64,000 bases of DNA from Hymenochaete sp. R1 (taxonomy: Eukaryota > Basidiomycota > Agaricomycetes > Hymenochaetales > Hymenochaetaceae): the NCBI GenBank assembly GCA_019400425.1, contig JAFREE010000095.1, positions 29,347 through 93,346 on the forward strand. The letters are read 5' to 3'. Below, piece after piece: positions 46,401 through 59,820 of this stretch. The notes beneath the pieces were generated by a model. It was not told the origin of the DNA, searched no databases, and saw only the letters and a program-made list of their open reading frames with translations. The number at the start of each line of letters is the position of its first letter. Within the stretch, counting starts at the first letter, position 1. Position numbers and translations under genes: made by a program.

Positions 46401-49400
46401 TCTGGCATCTCAGTCGGTACTTGAAGGCCTTAATGCTGTCTTTGACCACCGCGGCACCGTTTACGTTCCCGAACTCGATCGTTCATTTCCTCGTCACCCA
46501 AGTTTCCGTGTCTTTGCGGCGCAAAATCCTTTGAAGCAAGGTTCTGGCAGGAAAGGTCTTCCAAAGTCATTTCTGAATCGTTTCAGCAAGATACATGTAC
46601 GACAACTTCAAAAGCAGGATCTTCTGTTGATCTGCCAGCATATATATCCGTCAATTCCGCCCACCATTTTAAACCACATGATCGACTTCAATTGTGCTCT
46701 ACATGAGGAAGTTGTAGAGAAGCGAAGTTTTGGCGCAACGGGAGCACCCTGGGAATTCAACCTTCGTGATATCCTGCGTTGGGCTCAACTTGTTACGAAG
46801 GCAGGTATAAACAACATCGAGGAACCGTGGAAATACCTCAACACAATTTACTTGTCGAGGTTCAGAACTTCTACCGACAAGCAGAGAGCTCTTGATATCT
46901 TCGAGAAAATATTCGGAGATAGAGATATACGCCGAAAGGTGGTCGTTGGATCGTATCTCACCCCTTCCAGTATCGCTTATGGATCTTCGGAATTGGCTAG
47001 AGGTAACCACGCATCTTATGATCTTGAGACCAGGGCTCTCCCGTCTCGAGCAACTGGTGTTGAAGCTGCTTTGACGAGCATTGAAAAGTCATGGCTTATC
47101 ATCGTTAATGGAGCCCAGAAATCTGGCAAGAGCGCGTTTGTGCATCATCTAGCTGCTATGTCGAACAAATCGCTGAAAAAGCTGTCATTGGGAAGCTCTA
47201 GTGATACGTCAGACCTCATTGGTAGCTACGAACAGATCACGCCCAATTTTCGTAATGGCCGCATTGTCCGAGCTACCACTGCCATTGTGAATGCAGTCGT
47301 TGAAACCGCCAATTTGACCAGACCGAACCTTATTCGCACTGTTCTGAGCCTTAAGAAAGCTGCTCTCGATGCCTTCCAATCGTCGGACTTCGAATCGTTA
47401 CGAACCGTGTCGCGCGCAATTCTAAAATCAGTGGGACCTGACTTCAGCATCGCTTCACAAAAGCTTACATTGGAACGACTCCTTCACCAAGCAGATAAGG
47501 CAACATCCATAGAAGGTCCAAAGTTTTCTTGGATTGACGGCCCGTTGATCGAGGCTATGGAACATGGGGAATGGTTGTTATTAGATAATGCAAATTACTG
47601 CAACCCTTCGGTGCTGGATCGACTAAACTCTCTTTGTGAGTTTGGCGGATCCTTGGTTCTGACGGAAAGAGGTGAAAGTCAAGATATTCTTCTCCCACAT
47701 TCTGATTTTCGCCTCTTCATGATTGTTGATACGCAAAGAGGTGATATGTCGCGTGCGATGAGGAATCGTGGAGTTGAAATTTCCCTGCCCTCTCTTTCGG
47801 ACTCCAACGATATAGCGCAACTTCTTCGGTCCTCTCGTGTCCCAATTTTTGATGCAGATATTACCTCTGGAGCCCATTTCTCACTTGCAAAACGAGCACA
47901 GCTGACCCTATACAAGGACGGGAAGGGACAAATCAGCAATATGTTATGTAGTGTACCTTCGAGTACGGATTCAGTTCTATCATTCGTTGGGTTATTACTG
48001 CAGCTTCTTCTAACCAGTGACGATCTGCCCTACATGTTGACATTTTTGTCATCCTTGGCCCCAGTGCACATTCCGTACGCTCTCCGACTCGTGAATAACT
48101 CTTCAGTATTCCACCCGTTTGCGACACAACCGATGGCACCGATATTGTTGGATATGGCACGCTTGGGACAGCATGCACTCGATTCTTCGAAATGCCTATG
48201 CATAGATGGAAAATATGAAGCGAGTCAGTTCACGGTAAGGCCGCCATTGACTTTTTGCCGTTTGTGTCTAACAGGTATTTATAGCCTTTGAATCCTTTTC
48301 ACACTCTAAGACACAAGTTCTGGCTATCTAGGAGTGACGAATTAGCTTTCATTGCCACTAGTTCGCTTTTGGAAGTAACTTTTTTGTCTTCCACCTTGCT
48401 TCCCCGGAAGCTTTCCCCATTACATATCAACCCGTCTGTCGCAGCCATGAATGAAGAAATCGATGACTTTAGCAACCACTTGAGGTCATACGTTCGGAAG
48501 GAATTACTCGAGGCTTATGATTTGGAATCTGCCGAAGTAAGTGCGGTAGAATATTTCGGGGTGAATTATTTCTGATTTGAAATATCAGACGCAATCATTG
48601 TGTCTTATCACAGCGATATTTTGCACTCAGGCTTTACAAAATGCGACATCCACATCCATCCCGAATTTCTCCTCATTATATGTTTCGTCCAATTTGTTGT
48701 GTGAAGATCTTGTGAAAACCGGAACAGCCCTAAACCAACACCTTTCGGCACTTGCTGGAAAGATCAAGGACAGGTTTTCATTGAAAACGGGCCTAAAAAT
48801 TATTGAAATATGGTCCGCAATGAGTTTTTCGCGAAAGTCTTCGGAAGGCGCTACGTACTTGGAGCGTATTGGACTCTTACCACCAGGTGAAAGTGACGTA
48901 TCCGCTAGCTTGCTACTTATTTTGACAAGCCATTTACAGAGCTTCAGAACCTCGTGCTCGACGCAGTGACACTGGCCAGGGTGTCATCGCAAGCTATGCG
49001 CATTCTTCCATCCACTTTAGCCCAGATCGAAGCTAGAATAAGCGATGCTAATGTTAGGAGTTGATGTCTTTGTCAATACAGCTTTACTTATTCCACACAC
49101 AGATTTCCCGACATATCGCTACGGAGGCATCACCTGAACAGCTGGATAGCGCTATCGACAGCGACATGTTATACCTGACGCTCGAGCTCGGAGCTCTCGT
49201 AGATACTTGTTCCGAAATGCCCAAGGTATCGCCCTTCATCTTGAACAGAATATACTGTGCTCACTTCAAAGCAGTTGGATTTGGTACCTTTGCAATCTTT
49301 AATCAGGCATTTCGATCATCTTCGCAAACGGGCTTATCGTAGCATAGCTTATAGGCAATTGATTTGGCGTGTAGACAGTAGAAAAGGTATGTTCATACTA

Positions 49401-52400
49401 TGGTCGACGTTTCAAAGTTTCTGAAGGGCCCGAAGCTATTACAGCGGAGCTGATGAATGCGCAACTTGAGTGGCACAGAGCTGTGTGGGATGAAAAGGTT
49501 AGTGGTTCTGTGCGACAAGATCAAGCGCAAACCTCCCTCGCCCTAATTAACCTCTTATGTAGGAAAAGGATCCGTCTGCTCTTTATACCCCAGTCCGCTT
49601 GTGCTTCACTAGCAAGATATGGTACGAGCCGTGATTCCACCTACCCCAAAAAGAGTCAGAGTCATCTACTGACATAATTAATTATCGTTCAGCAAGAGCA
49701 TCGATCAAGGTTCACTCTCTTCCATCGTGCATCGGAGCAACTCTCTTTCCACCTATCTCAAGCTTGCAGGCGAAGATTGCACTGCCAGACATGGACGACC
49801 CCGATACTTGTTTTTGTTTCTATGTCAGAGCATCATATCGGTAAATTGATCATCTATGCCATGAAATTATATCTCACAGTCTAAAACTAGGTAATCAATG
49901 CGGCCTTTCCTACTATCCTGGAAAGCAACAGAGCGCTGATAGACGTGGCGAAACTAGCGACCTCTTCAGAAGACCGCGCAATAATTTCTTTTCTAAGAAA
50001 AACTTTAGAAAGGCTGCCACGGGATATCGCAGCGGAAATGATACGAGCTCTCACAGTTTTCGAAGATGATCGAAGATGGTCCGATTGGGTGGCTGCCATT
50101 GGGACTGCTTGGGTTTCTCTGGCAAAAATGTTCCTCAATCTTTTCGTCCCGGATATCCCGATTGACCCGATTGGAGTCTTCGTCGCAAGAAGAGCTCTGG
50201 ACAATGACCGAAAACTTTGGATCAAAAGTCAAATCTCTGCACACGCCAAGCTTGAACAGCTGAAATATGGTGCTCATTCAAATATCTTCATGGAATACCT
50301 ACAGAAGCGCTTGCTGCAAATCGGAGAAAATGAGCAAGACTCCGATCAAGCCTTGAACTGCGCGAGACCTCCCCTGGAGCGTGTTCACACATTCTGGAGG
50401 GAGACACATGACTTCATGAAAAACGGTGTCTGGTCTAAGAAGACACAACAGTTCACTGCTGATCTCCATTCGGGTCAACGATTGGAGGCGGAGCTGATGC
50501 TACAAGATACGTTATCAAATTTCATTCAGCGTATTAAAACCACGTATGCGGGACTTGAAGATCTCAGTTCACCGATCGAGTTGGCATTACTCTACCTCCG
50601 TTTTGGCTTCCGTGCCCTGTACCACGCGAAGAGAACACTCGATTCTGGCGGTGACTGCTTGCCGCTTGCCGGAATATTTGCCTTCCCTACGTGCAAAGCT
50701 CGGACGGCGTTACGGGAACTGGATCCATTAACAATCGCACAAGGATCCTATACATTGCCAAACGCATTACTCTTCAAGGTTGTAAATGAAGGGAGTTTTT
50801 ACAGTGTGACTCCAGAGTCCTTGCAACGTATCCGATCGCTGTTCGACAGCATTCTGTCTTGGTGGCATAGGTTATCCGACAAGGAAGCGAAGAAGAGGGA
50901 TGAAGCCATGTCACTGTATCGTTCGAAGGCACCTGAAGAAGCTACGGCGGTCGATATGGATGAAGAAGCTGATATCAAACTGATGTTCCCGACTTTTGAG
51001 GACGACTCGGAACGGATATCTTCTTCCCTCGCGCCGGTGCATCTTACGCGTGATCTGGGCTTGGAATTGCTTCGTTATTTGCATTTTTTCCGCGCGCCCA
51101 ATGAGCAAGCCTCGGGCGCTCATCGACAAAACGATTGGAACAAGCAGCGTGAGCGGCTCGCTCTTGCACTTCCGAAAGATTTCTTTGACTGTTTATCATG
51201 CGAGGAGGATGATAAAAGCTTGGCTTTCCGCCTCGGGCTCTTGTCAAGTAACGAATCCAGATTTCATTCGCCAGAAAGCCGAACTGCATTCAGCTTTTAC
51301 CATAGCCCAAATTTAGCCCAGGCAAAGAACGCCTTCCACCTTCTCGAACGCTTAGAGAAGCAGCTCAACTTTCTCATTAGGAGGTGGCCAGACCAACTCG
51401 TGTTGCAGCACTTGAGAGACCGGTGCATTAGTATTTCCTCTATGAATATGAACAGTTCGATTGCAAGGATTCTTAGTGCCTTCGAACAACTCCTCATGCA
51501 TACTGAAGACTGGGAGAAGTACGCGAACAAAGAAAACTCGCTGGGCGCGTACCGGCAAGAGTTGATGGACCAGATAGTGGACTGGCGAAAGGAAGAATTA
51601 GCGGGTTGGAGATCGATACTAGATTATGAGTATGATCAGCACCGAGCAGATCTGGGCGAGTGGTGGTTCAAACTCTACGAAACGTCAATTTTAGGCTCTT
51701 GCTCCGCGGCTCTAGACTCCGATGTAGCCGTGGATTCTTACCTCGATTCGTTGACGCCGTTATTTATCGAGTTCATTTCGTCATCTACTCTTGGACAGTT
51801 CCGTGATAGGTTAGAAGCCGTGTCTTCTTTTTCAAGGCTTGCGGAAAATCTAGCGTCGGTAGAACAGGGCGCTTTGAGGAGCGCTCTCGAACGGACCTCC
51901 CGCATTCTCATCTCGGTACATGGATATTTTGGCCTGTTCTCGGTAGCCATAGAGGCGCGTTTAGCAGAGGAGAAAAAGCCAATAGAAAAAGATGTTCTTG
52001 ACCTCGTGAAGTTGGCGACATGGCGTGATGTTAACGTCCATGCTCTACAGCAAAGCGCACAGAGAACTCACAAACAACTCTACCGTAGGATCAAAAAATT
52101 CCGAGACGTCCTGCGACTACCCATTTCCGATGTCCTGCGCTTAGCAAGCCAAGCTACAGACATAAGTCAGGACACAGTTTTGCAACTCGAGGTTCAGCGC
52201 AACGGCCTGTGCTCCAGCTCGAGTCTTGATTCTCTGAGAGGGCCGGAGATCTTCAGACAATTTTCGGCGAGGTTGACGGATGTGGAGCGTCATTTTTCAT
52301 CGGTATCGTCAACTATGAGTCTGAACGAGCTCTCGCAAGGAATGGTTTTAAGTCAAAAAAGGTTGTCAGAGGTTTTGACTCCTCCGAATCAATCAGCTTC

Positions 52401-55400
52401 TGAGGCAAAGAGATGGGCGACATCCCTCTTGACCCAGAAAAAGCGGGCGTGGACCGACTTTCTTTGGTCTCTCAAAGACTCTGGGTTTTCCTTTAATGTA
52501 AAGCCGAAAATATGTGAGGCGCATCGATCCCAACGCTCAGTCATGGACCAGCCAACCCTTTTCTCCCTTTTGTCCACAAAGTTTTCACAACTGAGTCACG
52601 GATTGGATCAATACCTGCATCGTTCCACAGGCTTGCTGTGGGAGCTGGTCGATTGCCCATCTTCGCACCATCAAGACTTGAGTTCCAGGGATGTTCAGAG
52701 GTCATTGAGCATGTTCGAGTCTATCTATTCGAAGGCTGTGATGTCCAGAACGAGGTAAGTGAACTACATCCGAATGCATGGACCTTAGAGATTTAACTAG
52801 AATTTCTGTAGGACCTCTAAGCTGGCGAACCACTGGATGGATTTGGATGCTCGTGTTCGAAGATTGATCAGGGTGTCGAACGCTGAAGGAACGACTACGT
52901 GGAGCTCGCAATATATCCGTACCTTGTTCACCACTTCAACAAATATGCGCGAGCTCTCATCGTCGTTAAAAGAGTTATTGGACGTCAGAAGGATAGTATA
53001 CAGGGACTCACTGGACAAGAATGCGAAGGAATCCGACACTGTTGGACTGCTAATACACCAGTTTGAGAAATGCTCCGACTTCGGCCTTCAACTAAACGGT
53101 CTAGTAGGCGATGTAACGCTTACAGGTCTTGTAGGAAAAGGTGAGTTAAGTGCAGAACTCAGTGTGATTTTGTTCTCTCTCATTCTGGTTATAGAGGACA
53201 TTCGATTGGTTGAAGAAGCTTATCTGGAGGTTGATGCAACGTGCCTGCTGTTAACCAATGTGCGTCGTGAAGAGCCACTGCTTGTGCGCTTTTGCGATGA
53301 GATCATGCAATGGGTTTCGTCGTGGTACCTGAATGATCGCCAGATCTCTCAAGAGTCTTTTATGGACACTCAGGAGATAAATGGAAAGAGGATTACCGAT
53401 CATCTCCTCGTTGCTTGCCAGGAACTTGTGCATTTGACAAGTGAATCCGAGAATATGGCAGGCTTTAGCATTGTAGAGCGACAAGATTCAATGTACTCAC
53501 GGTTCTCGCGCTGCACGGCAGTCGGTAAAGCCTTGAGCAAGCTTGACGAATTCTTTCACAGCCTTAGAGGACATCCTTCTGAGGCCATCAGAGAGGCGCT
53601 GTTGGAGGTATTGCCTTTCCTCGAGCGCTATCGTTCTTTCCTTGAACAGATTCTTATCCATCAATTACTATGGACGAGGTCCTTGCTGAAACTGACTTAC
53701 GTGTCTGGGTCTATATTGCGTGTTGTCGTCGCATCTGGTTTTTGTCTGCCATTACCAAGTGAAGAGGGCTCTGCAGAAGACACTGGGAAGGAAGACACAG
53801 TAGGAGGTGTGGGCGTGGGTGACGGTCAAGGCAAAGAAGATATCGGGGATCAGATGGAGGACGAAAGTCAAGTTGATGGACTAAAAAGTGAAGACCGGGA
53901 CGATGGCCAGAAACCGGACAAGGATGACGATGGAGGGCTCGATGTTGATTTTGATTTTACCGGCGACCTCGAAGATGGTCCTGACGGGGACGAATCTGAA
54001 GACGGAGGCGAAGAGGAGAGCCTTTCCGATGTTGACGACGAGTTCGGACATGACGTCGATGGCGACGAAAAGATTGTCGACGAAGAATTCTGGAAAGATG
54101 AAAAAGAAGATCGCCAAACTTCCGATAACGACGAGAGGGCTGAAGAAGGCAAGGCTGGAGCGAATGTAACCACGGAAATGACAGCGAAGGACCACGATGG
54201 TGTCAATAAAGACTTTTCCGAGTCAGACAGAAAGGACGAAGACAATGGCGTCGCTGATGATCACGTTGAAGACGAGGCAGTAAATGAACATGATGACGCG
54301 AGTGCCACTGTGGATTTAGAGCAGGAAAAACCAGACTCGAAGCCTGATATCGATAGTGCCGAAAGCGAATCTCTGGAAGCAGAAGACCGTGTCTCTGACG
54401 ATGGAGCACTTGGGAATGATGCGTTTGATGAATCTCCGATGGAACTTGACGATCCTGGCGAAGAAGAATCAGCGATATATGACTCTGGAGAAGAGATGAA
54501 GCAGTTTGAACCCGATAGTGCCGAAGAGGAAGGTGAAGTTGAGCGTCACGAGAGGGACACAAAGCCCGACACCGATGTTCAAGCTCAATCTGGATCAGGA
54601 AAAGATGATTCTGAGCAAGCTACGGGAGCCGAACCCGGGTCGGTTGACACATATTCAACTCAGCACCACGAAAACGAGGCACCCAGTCAAAGGTACGCTT
54701 GCTAATATAATCCGACTGTTCCCCATTGAGTATTTTGTTTTCAAGTCACACACATGATCAGTACAATACGGGTGCCATATCGACAGGTAATGGCTCCCAG
54801 CACGTCGAGACAGGTCGCGATAATACCTCCTACCAAGACATTCCCAATCCACACAGAAACCCGGAAGACGCCATCCAGGAAGTTTTAAGGCGATTCGACG
54901 AAATCTTGGGGACCGGAGGTGCACCGGACACAGAGCAAAAGAAGGACGACCCTTCGAGTAGTATTGAGTATGCTCCCACCGATTCGGACGTAAAAATGCA
55001 AGCCCTTGGTCCTGCAGGGAATGAAGACAGCGCTAGCCTACTAAAATTAGATATCCGCGAAGAACCTAGGGCGGACGGTATGCAACCAGATGTACTCCAT
55101 CCCCGTCAGGAGACACCGACTCAGCCGGACAGGAGTGAATCTGACACCCGCTCTGCTGTCGAGCCTCAGAATGCACCCAACGATCTTTCTCATCATGAAG
55201 ATGCTCCAGAGCCCCAACCCGGAACCAAATCTCGGGCGGACAGACGTATGGACATAGACATTAACGAAGAAGGGGCGCTTCCTAACGACTTTTCTAAACT
55301 CGAGGTAGAAGCTGCTGAATCAAAGAACGTTGAAAACACGTTGAAACAGTGGCTTACGGACGGACAACCCGTTCAAGACGGACGACACATGTGGCAGCTG

Positions 55401-56285
55401 TACGACTCGTTGACGCAAACACTGTCCTTTTCGCTCTGCGAGCAGCTGCGTCTTATCCTAGAACCAACGCGCACGACTCGCCTGATGGGTGATTTCCGCA
55501 CCGGGAAACGACTGAACATGAAGAAAATCATCCCGTACATCGCAAGTGACTATACCAAGGATAAGATTTGGCTTCGACGCGTGCGTCCTAGCCAACGTGA
55601 ATACCAGGTCTTCATCGCCCTCGATGATTCGCGTTCCATGGCCGAATCGCACTCGATCCACCTTGCCTTCCAAACCCTCGCGCTCGTATCAAAGGCCCTA
55701 AATCGTCTCGAAGTTGGAGATATTGCAATCGCTAGCTTTGGGGAACGAACGGAGGTCTTGCATGGATTCGAGGACGGACCATTTACCGATCACGCTGGGA
55801 CACGAATCCTCGAGGCATTCCAATTCCGCCAATCGTCAACAAACGTGAAAAATCTTCTTGAATCTAGTGTAGATATCCTCACGAGAGCGAAGGAGCGTCG
55901 GCGCACATCTTCGTCTTCCAATCTCTGGCAGCTCGAGATCATCATCTCCGATGGTATTTGTCAAGAACACGAAGAGTTGCGTGCGATCATGCGCAGAGCG
56001 GAGGAAGAACATATTCTCATCGTTTTCATCGTCCTCGATTCTCGTTCAGGTTCGGATCGCGAGCTTTCCACGCTTTCTATAGACAAGGCGCACAGTCAGA
56101 ATTCCATCGTGAACATGAACCAGGCGTCATATCGGACGGTAAACGGTCGCTTCGAACTGCATATGCAGCGTTATCTTGATTCTTTTCCCTTTGAATTTTT
56201 CGTTATCTTGGACAAGGTCGAGTCTCTACCTGATGTACTTTCTGACACGCTTCGTCAATTCTTTGAACGCATTTCAGCCTCGTGA
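40499..56285 (+). CDS. MDN1: Midasin (MDN1/REA1), giant AAA+ ATPase of 60S ribosome assembly
   Basis: A nuclear dynein-like AAA+ machine that strips assembly factors from pre-60S particles. The product is about 4,900 residues. After an N-terminal domain (MTSNTEVSSTPIGTSQKD) come six P-loops: STPSAGKTVLL (near 41610), TGETGTGKTSI (42690), EGPTSSGKTSA (44080), GETGTGKTSA (44935), EGNPGVGKTSL (46185) and NGAQKSGKSAF (47110), with Walker B motifs such as IVLDELNLAP and VLLDEMNLAS. A long helical linker follows (about 48300-53750). Then comes a very acidic Asp/Glu-rich region (about 53760-54560), and the MIDAS domain with FIALDDSRSMAES, holding the metal-binding DxSxS, to TGA 56283-56285. Around 20 short introns; those checked restore frame, for example LE|D near 43026. 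The first AAA site is less canonical (Walker B-like VLKDIDRAN), as in other midasins. The gene appears intact. Confidence 0.96.
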
Positions 56286-56388
56286 TTTCAGTTACTTCTC
56301 AGTTTGTTTCAATGTACTACTATATACAAGCATTTTGTTGTTCTATCTAATTGTACATTGGTTGATTAAATTGTTAGTTTCAAGTCAT

Positions 56389-57665
56389 TTAAGTGTCGCA
56401 GTCTTCCATTGCCCTCTGGATCTCACTTTTGAAAGTTCTGGAGAAATCTTCAATCGATTGGCCCGAAGACAGGCTGAGCATCTCGAACGGGACCATATTG
56501 TGGACATTCGCCGGCGAACTCTGTGTCGCTGCTTCGTGAGACCGAGAGTCGATGACCTTTAAAAGCGTGTCCGCTCCTCCCGAAAAGATATCGCGTAGCT
56601 CTTCATAATCGAATAGTAGCGGATCCGTCTTTGGCGCGTACGGATTGAAGTCAATTAGGCGCGCAGACCGAAGATCTCGAGTCAGAGAGAGATCAAATGT
56701 ATCTGAGTAAATAGGTATCAGGATCGCAATTGGGGTGAGGTATGGCAAGGCGCACAATCATTCGTTAACCAGTCGTCCTTCACTTCACGCCTCCAGAACC
56801 CTTTGATCGCCGAGCAAATGCTATTCTGAGTCTCTCCGTCGTTTAAAAAGTCATAGAAGTTGGTGTCTCGTTGCGAGATACCTAAAATCAAATCAAAGAA
56901 CACGACAATAAGCTCAGCGATCACACGAGAGAAACAGTAATGTGCACCAATCAGTCTTCTTCCACGTACGAAACACCTGAACTCCCGGCTGGGGTCAACG
57001 TGATACCATTTTCTTAATACGAGCTCGAGTTCATATGGGGTAGGTGGGTGCTCTGGGTCTTCCATGCACCCCTCGAAAACAGTCTCTTCAGAGACGTCGT
57101 GCAACACAAAGTCGGATGATTTGAGGAGCATGTAGATTTCCGAGGGCAGTGTACATTTCATGGGCGAAGATGAAGGTAGAATCCACGAGGCATCCTTTTC
57201 AACGAAGGTTTCAGTATGCAATTGTGATCCAAGGGTCTCTACGCACTTTTGGAGACGAGAAGTTGAGTTTGGGGAAGACGGCACCGTAGACAGATATGAC
57301 TTCTCTCATCTGAGCGTCCAGCGTTGGAAATGTAAAAAGCTCTGGAGCATCTGACCCATCGTCCGAGTCCGAGTCCGAGTCATCAGCAGCATTTTCTCTG
57401 GCATGCGTACAGACTTTCAGCAGTTCCTTGACATTTTTATAAGCAGACAAACACACACGTCATCGTCGACGTCGCAGCCTTGAGGAATGCGCACACCATC
57501 TGACAGCATATACCGTCTGAAATCTGCGCCCAGAGGCCGCAGGACCGTCGACTTTATCCCGACGTGCTCAAACCGAGGATACCACGACGAGAACTGGAAC
57601 TGCAAGACGTCTGAGCGCGAGAGAGGTGGGAAGACGGCGATTTCTGTTGGGGTGATTCCTGGCAT
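56389..57665 (-). CDS. CDC123: CDC123, eIF2 assembly factor
   Basis: An ATP-grasp-type chaperone that binds eIF2-gamma and promotes assembly of the eIF2 translation initiation complex. The start MPGITPTEIAVFPPLSRSD leads to VLQFQFSSWYPRFEHVGIKS and TVLRPLGADFRRYMLSDGV, typical of the family. An acidic repeat follows (DDSDSDSDDGSDAPELF), then FTFPTLDAQMREVISVYGAV, FPKLNFSSPKDASWI and EFRCFVRGRRLIGISQRDT. The C-terminal part has RLIDFNPYAPKTDPLLFDYE, whose Asp and Asn are the likely nucleotide/metal ligands. The stop is TAA 56389-56391, only 104 bp from the midasin stop, so the two genes converge. Introns are short and one lies between SSPK and DASW near 57245. Confidence 0.93.
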
Positions 57666-57776
57666 TTTCTTGTTGAGGAAGTGAGACGATTCGGCAGTGG
57701 TCGTAATGGGTGTTTCAGGTCAAGAAGCGAGTTGACGACGAACGGGTTTGCTCAGCGCTCTTGACTGCACACCGCG

Positions 57777-58895
57777 ATGACTTTGACAACGGCTGGCGTC
57801 ACCGACGGCGTACCACTCGGCACTGGACCACCTACGGTCGAGGAGATGCGAGCATACTACCCGCCAAAATTCACCTGGGACCAGCTTAGATTATTCATCA
57901 ACACCGGGTGAGTGCTCTCTAATCCAACCCTTTCTCTGTTTTCTAAATACTCGGTGCATATGCATATAGGGACCTCGGGCTGCTAAAGCGCGACAGAGAG
58001 CTCCAGAAACGATACAATAAATGGTCGATGGAGATCAAGAGAGAGTATGGCTCCGTTAGTGAGTATAGCATCGTTCTATTACATATAATCGAACATCGGC
58101 GTAAACCGCCACGCAGTCAGCTACCTGGTGGATCATAGATTGCAATGGGGTCAGCCTGATCGATTGTCGCTCCTCCCGTCTTCGATTAAAGATGAAGAGA
58201 CAAACGAAGAGACATCGTCAAACGCGGAAGAGGACGACGAACCTCCCACATACTTCAAGGCGGACATGCCGAGGAAATATATCAGTGTTATTCTGAACGA
58301 TTGGCCATACTCTAGTGACTATCGCTCGATTTTTGAAATCATTAGCGGCATCCACTGACAACTCGCACATTCAGTCCCGTTTGATGTCGAGCACTCACTC
58401 ATTTGGAGTAAAGTTCCTGTACTACCTCTTCCGTCATTACTCCCGCCACACATCGAGCTCCTGCTGCCTGACGAAATCCGAACGAAGGTGACGTCTCGCC
58501 TCCAACAAGACGGGCTAACAGGTTTCACCGGCTCCCTCAGCCCACCTCCGTCGCCATCCATTCTCTCTCAGCATCTTGACGCCCTATCAGATTGGGGAGT
58601 CACCGAAGATAAACTGATATTGAGTCCGAGGGCGACAAGCGAGGAACAGCAGATTCTTGAGGAAACCAAGTCGGAAGTGAACGAATTCGTCAAACGCCGC
58701 TGGCCGGTGCGGGAATGGGAGACGTGTTGGTTCGTCAACCCGCCAGTGAGTCGGATCCGGGAGATTTTTGGTACGCCTCTGACCTGAGGTTCGTAGAGAC
58801 TGCAAAGTGTCGCGGACCTTGCCCATATACACGTGTTTGCGAGGAAGAAGGCAAAGGAAGAAATCTTGAAGTGGGATGCTACAGTGACAGCGTGA
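57777..58895 (+). CDS. DUF3605-family protein
   Basis: A fungal protein of the DUF3605 type, function not established. The product starts MTLTTAGVTDGVPLGTGPPT, then YYPPKFTWDQLRLFINTG and LLKRDRELQKRYNKWSMEIK. After an acidic stretch it has RKYISVILNDWPYS and FDVEHSLIWSKVPVLPLPSL. The diagnostic end is FVKRRWPVREWETCWFVNPP joined across an intron (58746 to about 58797) to RLQSVADLAHIHVFARKKAK, then ATVTA and TGA 58893-58895. The WFVN...LQSV..L.H.HVF pattern is what I recall from this family. It shares a 111 bp promoter with CDC123. Confidence 0.85.
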
Positions 58896-58951
58896 GCTTT
58901 AGAGAATGATTCATTAGATGTGGATATACGCAATCACGAACTTCGAGCGTG

Positions 58952-59745
58952 TCAATACATTTTGTTGTCCAGATTGAATCGTCCTACCACAATGTCAACG
59001 ATGCATTTCCATTCGGTCATTGCACCGATCCCAGTATCTCCACACGCAAGATTCTTTGCTATCGGCCCAACCACCTCATAGCGTAGAGTTTCTTTGACGA
59101 CCTTGATGTGTTGCGCTGTCAGTGGATGTTCGTACATAAGTGTGTTCATAGCTGGGAAGACGTAGGTCGGAGTTGAAGGAGACAAGGCACGGAGAAGAGA
59201 GGTCTGCAGTGTAGCGTCAGTTGGTTTCCGACGGTCAAGTGGAAGTAAAATTCGCACCGCCAAGTTATCACAAAGTCCTCCTGCCATCTTTGCGAGTGTA
59301 TTGGCAGAGCATGGTGCGACCAAGACGATATCTGCCCAGCGCCGTAGCTCAATGTGAAGTATGGGGTCGCCTAACTTGTAGTCTTCCTACGTGCATGCAG
59401 ATGTATTGTTAGTAAGCGCAAAGAGCACCTTCAAACGTACACTCACCTTCCATTCGTCAGCATCGAGCCAGACACGTCCTCCGGCTTCTTCAACAGCCCT
59501 GACGCTGAAGAATGTGAGAGAAGCCTTTGTCGCGACAATCTCGACGCGGACGTTTTTGTACTACTGACAGACGCGTAACAGTTGAGAATCTCTCAACAAA
59601 GGGCAGCATCAAAGCGACGGACCTTGAGTAGCTCAGCAACGATGAGATGAACCTTCACGGAAGCTACGCTGCCTGTGGCAATAAGCACAACGTGGACACC
59701 GCCAGGAATGCGCTCGGATTCTGCGATGAAGGGGGCACGCGACAT
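58952..59745 (-). CDS. Phosphopantothenoylcysteine decarboxylase
   Basis: An FMN enzyme of coenzyme A synthesis that converts 4'-phosphopantothenoylcysteine to 4'-phosphopantetheine. The start is MSRAPFIAESERIPGG; the flavoprotein fold follows with VHVVLIATGSVASVKVHLIV. Catalytic and substrate-binding motifs are clear: ILHIELRRWADIVLVAPCSA (with the active-site His), NTLAKMAGGLCDNLAVRILL, FPAMNTLMYEHPLTAQHI (the PxMNxxM clamp) and LACGDTGIGAM (the active-site Cys). The C-terminus is LDNKMY, TGA 58952-58954. Two or three short introns. About 230 residues, usual for the stand-alone eukaryotic enzyme. The yeast-type regulatory extensions are absent. Confidence 0.93.
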
Positions 59746-59820
59746 GGGAGGAGGAGAACAAGGAGCGCGTCGCGTCGGTTGACTTCAGACCACCACCAGC
59801 ACCCCGTAGGTCTTTGATCA
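59746..59820. promoter_or_regulatory. Compact bidirectional promoter
   Basis: Only 75 bp separate the start codons of the decarboxylase (-) and of the RG-rich protein gene (+), so the two 5' ends must share or overlap their promoters. Confidence 0.5.

Noticed and set aside
40499..56285. Splitting of the midasin region into several separate genes
   Set aside because: Adjacent open frames join by short introns with good splice sites and follow the midasin domain order (six AAA modules, linker, acidic region, MIDAS).
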